From assembly GCA_024220525.1 (NCBI GenBank), contig JAMYWO010000064.1, forward strand, positions 58,325-81,904: a stretch of 23,580 nt of DNA, given 5' to 3'. The translations under genes and the position numbers were made by a program. Origin of the DNA: Cochliopodium minus (lineage: Eukaryota > Discosea > Himatismenida > Cochliopodiidae). The notes beneath the pieces are model-generated. The model ran no database searches, was not told the origin of the DNA, and worked only from the letters and a program-made list of their open reading frames with translations. Below are positions 12,701 through 20,539 of this stretch, one piece after another (within the stretch, counting starts at the first letter, position 1; every line of letters begins with the position of its first letter).

Positions 12701-15700
12701 ACAACTTGTTACTCGTTCAAAATTTGATCGGATCTTTACTCTGCAACGTTCCTTTTGATGAAGAAATTGATCTTTCTCCTTTGGAAGAACTTGTTTGCAA
12801 AAAGATGAAATCTTATCACAAAAAATACGAGAAGGAAGATTTGAAGCCCAACTCCTTTCGTAATCTCATCAGTTTCATGGTCCAAATCAGAAAAGCAAAG
12901 AAAGAAATGGGACAGAACGATCATTCTAAAACGGATAAAATGTGTCCATGGTTCTCTGAAATAAATGATCTTTCATGCATTGTTGATTATTTTTATTACA
13001 AGGGAAACAGACATGTATCTTCGAAGAAAAAAGATATTCTTCCAGATTCAATAGTGAAAGAAATCGAAAAAGAATTGAAGAGAACCATAAAGTTGTATGA
13101 TACACCTCATCCATTCGTGGATGATTATTGCTCCAATCTGATCGATTTCGGGAATGATGAAAAGAACATCTCCATCAAAATTAAGTTTCATCCGAAATCC
13201 AAACTTCCGAGATGGTCCTCCATCAAGTTTTATTCCAAACCACAAGATACCGAAACGTGGAACTTGACAAAAACGATAATGGGAGGGTTGGTTATTGAAG
13301 ATTCCGAGATCGTTTTGGAAGGAGAAAAGTTTAAATACGAAATTGTCTCAGAGAAGGAGAGAAAGAAATTTGACAATAGTTGTTCCATTTGTAACCAAAC
13401 AATAGAAGGCAGCAGGTTTTGTTGTATAAATTGTCCGAACCCTTCTAGTTATTGTTCTATTTGCGTTTCGTCTGAGAAGTTTGATCACGACATTGAGCAC
13501 ATTTTGATGAAAATACATTCTCCTGTGGACACTCCTCCTCCAATAAATGTCCCTATTAATGAACCATTAGGAGGAAATATCCATTTTGGAGATACTTGTT
13601 CCAAGTGTATTTATTTTTTATTTTTTATTTCAAATTTTTTATTTTTTATTTCAAATTTTTTATTTCAAATTTTTTATTTTATATTTCAAATTTTTTTTTT
13701 TTTTTTTTTATTATTTTTAAATTTTTTTAATTTATATTTTTTATTTTTAAAGGTGCAAAAAGTCCTATCAAAGGAATAAAGTATAAATGTTCAAACTGTT
13801 CGGATTATTCATTGTGCTATGAATGTGAAAAAACAAATGATCATCAGTCCAACCACCTCTTTTTGATGATACGTAGTGCTTTGTTGCCAGGTGCCTCCAT
13901 CCCAACTTTCCCAACAGAATGTCTTTACGAAGATTGTTGGGGAATTAGGTTTTCTGTTGAATTTCTCTTATCAGATGAAAGTTCATCCATAATAGTGATA
14001 GAAGGTAAAATATAAAATATAAAATATAAAATATAAAATAAAAAACAAAAAAAAAAAAAACAAAAAATAAAAAATAAATAAAATTAAAACAAAAGTAAAA
14101 TAAAAATAATAAAATTAAAAAACAATAAAAAATAATAAAAAATAAAATGTTAAAAATAAAAAATTTTAATTCTTAGAAAATAACAATTCTGGAAAATTGT
14201 CTCTTAAAAGCGATTCAAAGTGGACATTACACCATGATTATTCACTGGTTACTTACATCAACAATTTTTCGACAAAAAACAACATAGATCCTTTCTTGAT
14301 CGCTCCCAAAACACTTTCTATTCAAGAGGAAGATTTCAAAAATTATCCGCTACTCTTGTCTGTTCCCATCGAGCTGCTCCAAGAGAAATTTTCATTGGTG
14401 CAACTCTTCAACAAGAAACTTTCTTCTTTGGTTACTTATATAAGCAATCCTAAAACTGAACAAACGTGGTGTTTCGAATATAAAATAAGTAAATTTACTC
14501 ATTTTTTCATTTTTCATTTTTTGTTTTCATTTTTTTTTAATTTATTTTTTGTATTTTTTGTATATTACACATTTTTTCAATTACAATTTAATTTAAACAT
14601 ATTTTTATTTAATTTAATTTTATTTTCCATTTTTCTTCAATTTTTTTTTAAAAAAAAAATGTTTTTATTTATTTTATTTTAATTACTTTTATTTATTTTT
14701 TGCATTTTTTTTTTTATTAGGGCAAATAAATTCGGTAGTATTTACTTCACTAAAACAAAACCTGCTCAACCAAATCCTAGAAAGAACCCTCCTCGAAGAC
14801 GAAGACCTCGTCACAGTCAAAATAAACAGACACAAAGCATCCAAAATGAGAACAGAAACAGTTCCCCTCATACAAAACTCTCAATCCGAAAGGGAGAAGC
14901 AAAAAAGAGGGAAGGCTTTGTTGCGCAGCTCTGTACTTTACCAAACCTTCAAAACCATTTATTTTTCTTCTCCTGACTTGTTGAGGAGAAAGGAGAAAGC
15001 TTGGGAAGTTCAACTTAGTGGTGAAGGAGCAGAGGATGCTGGTAAAGAATAAAATTTTATTTTTGAACTATTTTATTACTATTTATATTTTTTATTTCAA
15101 ATTTCAAATTTTTTATTTCAAATTTTTAATTTTTAAATTTTAAATTTTATTTTTTTTATTATTTTTTATTTTTTATTTTTTATTTTATATTTTTATTTTT
15201 TATTTTTAATTTTTAATTTTTAATTTTTAATTTTTAATTTTTAATTTTTTAATTCAAATTTTTTATTTTTTATTTTTTATTTTTTATTTTTTATTTTTTA
15301 TTTTTCTTTCAAATTTTTAATTTTTAATTTTTAATTTTTTAATTCAAAAAGTTTAAAAATTTTTTCTTTATATTTCAAAATTATTTTTCATTTATTCAAA
15401 AATTTTTTATTTTTTTTTGTTTGTTTATTTACAAGGTGGTCCATACAATGACTGTTTGAGTGACATTGCCAATGAGTTAACTAATGAACACCTTGCCCTT
15501 TTCATTCCATGCATGAACAGCAAGAACGAAATAGGGGAGAATAGAGAGTGTTTTGTTCCCAACCCTTCCAAAAGATCCAAATCAGATCTCCAAATCTATG
15601 AATTCATTGGAAGATTAATGGTAAAATAAATTTTATTTATTTATTTTTATTTCATTATTTTATGTTTTTATAAAATTTTTATTTTTCATTTTTTGATTTA

Positions 15701-16390
15701 AATGATTTTTTATTTTTAAATTTTTTATTTTTTATTTTTTAAAATCTAATAATTTATAATTATTTTTTCATTTTTTATTTTTTATTTTAATTAATTTTTA
15801 TTTTTTTTTTCTTTTTAATTTTTTTTATTATTAGGGAATAGCAATTAGAACAAAAATTTACATTGCAGTTGACTTTCCTTCTTTGTTGTGGAAGAAAATT
15901 GTCGGACAAAAAGCAAACAGGTCAGATATCGAAGCAATCGATTATAACTACGCCAACATTATCAATAAAATGGAAAAATTAGACAGCGATATTTCTTCGA
16001 CTAATTTCGAAGAAACTTTTTGGTAATATTTTCAACATTTTTAAATAAATTTTAAATAAATATTATTTTTTTTACTTTTTAAATTTTAAATAAATTTTTT
16101 TATTTTTTATTTTTTATTTTTTGTTTTTTGTTTTTATATTTTTTAATAAATTATCATATTTTTGATTTTTTGATTATTAGTAATATTTTTGAAAATTTTT
16201 ATTTTTTTAATTATACTTTTTTATTAAAGCATGAATTTCACTACCACAACTGCAGACGGAAAAATAGTTGAGTTAAAGAAAAATGGAGAAGAGACCGAAA
16301 TCTCCATGGAAAACAGACTCGAGTACATTCACCTCGCTGACAACTACAAATTACACGAATTTGATCTACAAACAGAAGCAATAAAAACAG
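3793..16390 (+). CDS. giant HECT-family E3 ubiquitin ligase (HECTD4-like), 3'-truncated
   Basis: Exons: 3793-4056, 4182-4650, 4712-4992, 5043-10683, 10761-10901, 10997-13606, 13753-14004, 14177-14488, 14721-15041, 15436-15620, 15835-16022 and 16230-16390. All introns are GT-AG and phases join, giving 3608 codons. Approximate residues: propeller-like repeats with GKFVYIHD and TDGKFLVRPF at 250-500; CUB-like module (SQHPYQF, YDNLKIYG) 1000-1097; SPRY 2189-2317 across three exons; UBA (NMGFSYKLALKAL, SWLLDSSGDY) 2340-2380; acidic run 2390-2440; second CUB-like (HPYESD to WGYKFTVYP) 2690-2795; third CUB-like 2970-3060; ZZ finger 3060-3105; second ZZ finger 3130-3175, with an intron inside a Cys codon; HECT N-lobe from about 3391 (GEGAEDAGGPY, GIAIRTK, RLEYIHLADNYKLHEFD). 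HECT enzymes carry ubiquitin on a C-lobe cysteine, but sequence stops before the E2-binding part and the C-lobe. The HECTD4-like label rests on module resemblance and is tentative. Confidence 0.85.
7026..7322 (+). other. CUB-like beta-sandwich module in the HECT ligase
   Basis: Contains the pattern ESQHPY, then a basic-to-hydrophobic strand (SIRLILKFDP), then TTRYDNLKIYG, and ends with GESKFGFKISITG. This HPY...FD...YD.L.IY...G(Y/F)KF order is typical of the CUB-like domains found beside ZZ fingers and in large ubiquitin ligases. A second copy lies at about 12265-12570 and a weaker third at 13108-13375 of the same gene. Confidence 0.6.
10594..11150 (+). other. SPRY domain split over three exons
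   Basis: The module starts with FYFEVEVISEGEEEDLCFGF at the end of the 5.6-kb exon. It continues through the 141-nt exon (WETNYTVVYLNNG, IVGVCWNKIDG) and ends in the next exon with KVFFTKNG and YPIVGSRSNGSKVSVNFG. These are the usual SPRY strands: ...FEVEI...GFS, VGC..D...G.I.FTKNG, and PVV......V..NFG. The two introns (10684-10760, 10902-10996) are both phase 1. Confidence 0.75.
13378..13860 (+). other. two consecutive ZZ-type zinc fingers
   Basis: First finger: CSICNQ, CCINC, YCSICV, then paired histidines in HDIEH. Second finger: CSKC, KCSNC, LCYEC, then HQSNH. The second is interrupted by the 13607-13752 intron, which splits the second cysteine codon (T then GT). The spacing fits the ZZ pattern of C-x2-C, C-x2-C, C-x2-C and paired His. 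The fingers lie between the CUB-like modules and HECT and would bind peptides or N-termini by analogy; the ligand is not inferable. Confidence 0.75.
13607..13752. repeat. T-rich intron repeat, 14-bp unit (HECT intron 6)
   Basis: TTTTTTA and TTTTTTATTTCAAA units fill the intron from the GTATTT donor to the TTTAAAG acceptor, with four CAAATTTTTTATTT-like steps. It has the same strand orientation as the blocks in COG6 introns, although this gene is transcribed the other way. Confidence 0.8.
14005..14176. repeat. A-rich low-complexity intron (HECT intron 7)
   Basis: Intron with five tandem ATAAA/TATAAAA units at its start followed by A-rich sequence with C punctuation. It is the one clearly A-rich intron on the plus strand of the HECT gene, the opposite of its neighbours. 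Confidence 0.6.
15060..15430. repeat. T-rich low-complexity block (HECT intron 9)
   Basis: A 394-nt intron made of TTTTTA, TTTTTAA and TTTTTTA runs with ATTTCAAA or AATTCAAA punctuation, including seven tandem TTTTTAA units near 15200-15245. It is the longest intron of the HECT gene and interrupts the GGPY region of the HECT domain. Confidence 0.75.
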
Positions 16391-16566
16391 GTTTATATTT
16401 TTTTTTTGTTTATTTTTTGTTTATTTTATTATTTTTCATTTTTTATTTTTTATTTTTTATTTTTTATTTTTTATTTTTTATTTTTTATTTTTTATTTTTT
16501 ATTTCAAATTTTTTATTTCAAATTTTTTATTTCAAATTTTTTATTTTTTATTTCAAATTTTTTTTA
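16391..16566. repeat. T-rich repeat at the HECT/RCC1 junction
   Basis: Begins as an intron (donor GTTTAT after exon 12 of the HECT gene) and consists of about ten TTTTTTA units, then three 14-bp AAATTTTTTATTTC units, then a final T run. No downstream HECT exon follows it. The next recognisable coding sequence is on the other strand, so this repeat is the likely site of a join. Confidence 0.8.
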
Positions 16567-16599
16567 TTGGGATGAATCTCTTTAAAATTTATTTAAATT

Positions 16600-17496
16600 C
16601 TATTTTTTTATCTGTTTACTTTTTAAAAACAAAACATGATCACATCCACAAGAAAAAGAGATGACATCATCTATGTTTATTTCTGTAAAGCCATCACTTT
16701 GTATATTTAATCCACTCCAAAATCCACTCCAAAATATTTTCCCATCATCTGAATAAATTAAAAAAAAATTAAAAATTTAAAAAAAATCTAAATTGTAAAA
16801 AAAAGAATTAATAATTTTAAAGTTCTTTATTAATTGATTCAAAAAAAAAAAAAATTAATTTTTCAAAATTTCAAATTAAGTAAAAAAAAGAATAAAATTT
16901 TCGAAATAATAAATAAAATAAAAATTAGTTTAAATTAAAAAATTTTTTTTAAAAAAAAAAAGAAATTCTAAAATAACCTTTTTGAATAATAGTGAGTTGA
17001 AAAGAAGCACAGATTTGAGTTACATTAGAAGAAATGAATGTAAATGTTGATAAATTTGTTTTGTTGGATTTTATTCCCAATTCTCCCCTATCATTCTTAC
17101 CTAATTAAAATTAATTTTTTTTTTAAACAAAAAATCATTTGTTGATTTACCACATCCATACAAATTTCCATCATCTAAAAAAGAAACAATAAAATAGGAA
17201 ATAATTTTAATAAATAAAATGAAATAGAAATTTTTTAAAAAAGAAAATACTTGCCACACAAAAAGAATTATTAAATCCCAAGACAATAGATTTTATTTTT
17301 GAATTATTCATTATTTTGGTAGGTATTTTTACGTTCGTTGTATTTCCTGTTCCACACTGTCCAGTACCATTAAATCCAAATGAATAAACATCACCATTTT
17401 CTAAAAAATTTTAACAATATTTTATTTTTTATTTTTTTAATTACCTTTTAAGAAAATGTTGTGAAGAGAAAAACAAGAAGTGGAGTTTTGTTTCAT
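16600..17496 (-). CDS. RCC1-repeat protein, probably 3'-truncated
   Basis: RCC1 repeats form seven-bladed propellers, in RCC1 itself a Ran exchange factor; many protist members have other or unknown roles. Exons on the minus strand: 17496-17445, 17400-17251, 17174-17151 (24 nt), 17100-16978 and 16748-16600. All four introns are GT-AG and phase 1, giving 165 aa if the TAG at 16602-16600 is used. Blade hallmarks: ENGDVYSFGFNGTGQCGTG, then NDGNLYGCG with KNDRGELG, then DDGKIFWSG. That is about three blades, far fewer than the usual seven. The last exon carries GTAAAC at 16619 after LFLK, phase 1 and exactly where earlier blade introns start, so the final seven residues and stop may be intron read-through. 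The ATG follows CAAAA and faces the LRR gene across 553 bp. The Ran exchange role is not claimed. Confidence 0.8.
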
Positions 17497-18049
17497 TTTT
17501 GAAATTCTTTTTTTTGTTAGTTTTAAAAAAATGAATAAATTTTAGAAGATTATGTGTACAATAAAGATAAAAAGATTTTCTCTCAAACTTGGAAAAATAT
17601 CTTTCAAATATAAAGTATATTGTAATATGATATGACCTTTGTATTTGAAATCATCCATAAATTGATAAATAAAATTCTGATAATTCAAGATATTTCGTTA
17701 TTCTTTAAAAATGAGAAGAATTGATAAAGAAAATTGCTTCATAATTTATTTATACAAGCAGATTTTGGAATTAATTTTATTTGAAGGGAAAATTGTTTAT
17801 AAGCGAGATAAATTTTTTTACCAAACTTTATTTTTTTTTTTTTTTTGGTTTTGATTTGAAGTCATTTCAAAAATGATTTTCAAAAAGAGTAAAAAAATAA
17901 CTTTAAAAATACTTTGTTTGTGCCAGAATACTTAATTTATTAAAATGGGAAATTTTTTTTTTTTCAATGAAAATGAATTCTTGCTATCATATAAAAGTTT
18001 TGAGAAAAAAAAATGAAAAATACTACTTAACCTATTTTATAAAAAAAAA
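17497..18049. other. divergent spacer between RCC1 and LRR genes, no gene seen
   Basis: This 553-bp AT-rich stretch separates two start codons facing away from each other. No frame with protein-like composition, no tRNA-like cloverleaf and no long repeat is visible. It has runs of A or T and several ATTTTTGAAAT-like words. It should hold promoter elements for both neighbours but none can be named. Confidence 0.4.
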
Positions 18050-18781
18050 ATGGAATTGATAAAAGAAAAATATGCAATTAAAAATGAATCGTTTCTTAAA
18101 GATTTTGAAAAAATGTCTGAAGAAAAAATAATGAGAATGGACAAACAAGATTTTATCACTATTTATTTGAATGAAATAAAGGAAAGAAATATCAAGATGG
18201 ACGCAATATTTTATTTTGAAGACATCCAAGAATATCTTGAAAAAGAGATAGAAAAGAAAAAAATGATCCTTAAAAATGTTAAAGGAAGTGTACTTAAATT
18301 CAAGGATAAAGTGACAGATAACAAGTGTAATTCATCTTTTTATGACAGGATATACATAAAAGAACTAGACTTTTCTGCAACAAATAACATTGAGAGAATA
18401 AATTTGACTAGCAATTTCCTTTCAAAACCAATCGTTTTCAATGTTTGTTCCAAAATTTTAGAATCAATACCAACTCTCAAGCTATTAGATTTATCCTACA
18501 ATCAATTTGGGACAGATTGTTGGACTACCCTTAGTGATTTATTAAAAATGATGAAAGAAGGTCAATTCATTTCATTGGTTGGTTCTCCATTGGCTTCAGT
18601 TGATAGTAAATCCCAATTTTCTTTTTTGAGTAAAGAATGTTGGGAGAAATTGATATGGATTCCAAAAGCTTGGCTTGAAGAAAGAAAATGGATTAATTCT
18701 CTCCCAATCAATACCAAAGAAGATATCATTCAAACAATATTGAATACCCACAATGGATTCTATTCTATATTTGATTTATAA
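18050..18781 (+). CDS. intronless protein with two leucine-rich-repeat motifs
   Basis: This 243-aa intact frame runs from an ATG after ten A residues to TAA. The N-terminal ~105 residues are highly charged and Lys/Glu-rich with helical character, for example LEKEIEKKKMILKNV. Residues about 110-165 carry two leucine-rich-repeat lines, ELDFSATNNIERINLTSN and LKLLDLSYNQFG, the second close to the RNase-inhibitor LRR consensus. The C-terminal part is Trp-rich (CWEKLIWIPKAWLEERKW). There is no signal peptide, membrane segment or catalytic motif that I can see. It is the only multi-hundred-codon gene here without an intron. I do not recognise the family; LRRs usually mediate protein contacts, but no partner is suggested by context. 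Confidence 0.7.
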   Translation: MELIKEKYAIKNESFLKDFEKMSEEKIMRMDKQDFITIYLNEIKERNIKMDAIFYFEDIQEYLEKEIEKKKMILKNVKGSVLKFKDKVTDNKCNSSFYDRIYIKELDFSATNNIERINLTSNFLSKPIVFNVCSKILESIPTLKLLDLSYNQFGTDCWTTLSDLLKMMKEGQFISLVGSPLASVDSKSQFSFLSKECWEKLIWIPKAWLEERKWINSLPINTKEDIIQTILNTHNGFYSIFDL

Positions 18782-18969
18782 AAAATTCACTCCCCAAAAA
18801 CCTTTAAAAAAATTTAATAAATATAATACATATTCGACACGATCTTTCACTGAATTGAGATATTCAAAAGTTGAATTTTACAAAGATGAATGAAACTATT
18901 TGTAATGTTTTTTGCTTGAAGAAAATTAAAAACTAAAAAAAAAATTAAAAATTAAAAAAACCAAAAAAT

Positions 18970-19300
18970 TTAATTTTCTTTCCTCTTTTTTTGATTGATT
19001 TTTCTTTCCTTTATATCACACAGTAGGACATGAAAGTATTCTTTATCGCTGTCTTCCACCCTCGTGTAACACCTTTCATGACCTTTAAGCTTACCTTATT
19101 TTCTGAGAGCAACACTGCACCCTTCACAATAAAATTGAGAGTAATACTTTTGATTTTCTAGTGTTTTTTATTCTTCATTGTATATCCTATAAACGAGTGT
19201 ATCTTTTTCATCCCACGGATCTAAATTGAGATTATGTTCTCTACCAAGATTATATACAGCAACATTTCCTTTGAAAAGAGAATTTTGATTCTGTTTTTCC
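18970..19300 (-). pseudogene. decayed coding remnant with two in-frame TAA stops
   Basis: On the minus strand one frame reads from an AAAG acceptor-like site at 19301 through protein-like sequence (NVAVYNLGREHNLNLDPWDE, YYSQFYCEGCSVALRK, GHERCYTRVEDSDKEYFHV) to a TAA at 18972-18970. It is broken by two internal TAA codons in the same frame. The composition is clearly exon-like and unlike the surrounding spacer. The fragment CEGC followed by H-x2-C suggests a former zinc-binding module. No donor/acceptor pair removes the stops. The family is not recognised; alternatives are a chance frame or an undetected multi-exon gene. Confidence 0.4.
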
Positions 19301-19686
19301 CTTTAATTTAATAATAATTGAATTTACATAAATTTTAAAACTTTTAACTTATTTTTTTAAACACTTTCTTTCAATAAAAAAACTAACCTTTTTTTACAGT
19401 CACCTTACACAATTTTGAGTTATTATTTAACTCATAACTTCATCTTTAATAGTTTTTGTAAAATTTTTCTTCAAATGTATCTAACCACTTAATTAAAAAC
19501 AAGAGATGTTTTTCAATGTAATCTCCAAATAAAATTATAGTTAAAAAGATAAATCTTTTAAAATTTAATTTTGAAAAAAAAATAATAAATTTGAAATTTC
19601 CTGAAAAAAATTATATGAAAAAAATTTAATTTTAAGAATAAATTTCCTTCTGATCTTATGAATAAAAATTCTATTTCTTTCAATTA

Positions 19687-19928
19687 TTAGGAGTTTCCAG
19701 GGTCTATTGATGGTATAAACTGGACTCTTTTAAGAACATTGATGAAGGCTCCATCTCTGCTCCATTTGTATTCTGCAGTTGGCCCAATGATAGAATCGTC
19801 CACTGAGATTATTCAGAATTTTACAAACAGGCCATAATTCAAGCTCTCATAATTTTTTTGGTTGTTAGCGGTCTTGAGTTGTACGGTGATTTTGATGTAG
19901 ATACTGATTCTGGATTGCTTTGGTAATC
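19687..19928 (-). pseudogene. possible second coding remnant, one in-frame TGA
   Basis: A minus-strand frame begins at an AAAAAG acceptor-like site and reads about 78 codons (SRISIYIKITVQLKTANNQ; then SVDDSIIGPTAEYKWSRDG) to TAA, with one internal TGA. The base composition is exon-like and stands out from the A/T spacer. The EYKWSRDG stretch looks superficially like an Ig-like or adhesion repeat strand, but this is too short to assign. It may belong with the remnant at 18970-19300 (same strand), although no joining exon is visible between them. Confidence 0.3.
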
Positions 19929-20539
19929 CTTTTTCTTTCTTTCCATTTTTTTAAATTATTTATTTTAAAAGATTTTATCTTATTTTTGAAACGTTTCAAA
20001 ATCCACCCACTTCTTTTTCTTTCCTTTTCTTCTTTGAATAATAAATCAAAAAAAATTCTTTCTAATCTTTGTTCACAAAATAAAATAATAATAAAAAAAT
20101 ATGTCAAAAAATTTAAAATATCACCCCAATTATCTTTGAATATTTTAAAAATCTCTTTCATTGTCCACTTGTTTTTTGAATTTAAATATCTTTTTTTTTA
20201 CAATTTATAATTTTGGCAAGTTTGTCAATTAAATAAAAAATAAAACTTTTTTTCCTCTTTTCAATTTGATGATATGTAACTTGTATTTACTATTATGAGG
20301 TCTATTTGGACTTTAATTCTTTACTAATTTGTTTATTATTTTCAATAAAAATAATTTTTTTTTTTTTATTTTTTTTATTATTTTATGAAGTTGTGTCAAA
20401 TTTAGCTTTTACAAAAAAAAAAAAAAAAAAATCAATTCATTAAAAAAATAAAAAAAAATCTTAATCTGATCTTACAATAACCGCATTACAAATTCAATTC
20501 ATTCTACAATTTGCTTTAATTTTAATTCCTTCAAATAAA

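Larger units (their letters stand above)
18782..20539. other. gene-poor spacer
   Basis: This 1.76-kb stretch between the LRR gene and the CxxC-finger gene holds only the two decayed frames described separately. The remainder is A/T-rich and low complexity, including poly-T near 20358 and an A-run at 20412-20430. A 98-codon minus-strand frame at 19865-20161 is Lys/Ile/Phe-rich and looks like translated AT spacer. No RNA gene or mobile-element ends were found. Confidence 0.5.

Noticed and set aside
13607-13752. Possible membrane segment (Phe/Leu-rich) at the end of the 2.6-kb HECT exon
   Set aside because: It is read-through into an intron; splicing at 13607/13753 rebuilds the second ZZ finger exactly.
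15060-15430. CRISPR-like or telomere-like repeat array
   Set aside because: The units are variable A/T slippage repeats without unique spacers and lie inside an intron of a eukaryotic gene.
17101-17286. 61-codon minus-strand frame
   Set aside because: It reads through two RCC1 introns; the spliced model with phase-1 junctions gives clean RCC1 repeats.
18970-19300. TAA read as an amino acid (ciliate-type code)
   Set aside because: COG6, the LRR gene and the coiled-coil gene end with TAA, MED10 with TAG and the finger gene with TGA at family-appropriate or natural ends, so a standard code fits better.
19865-20161. 98-codon minus-strand frame
   Set aside because: It is Lys/Ile/Phe-rich from AT spacer composition, with no motif and with another exon-like frame overlapping its end.
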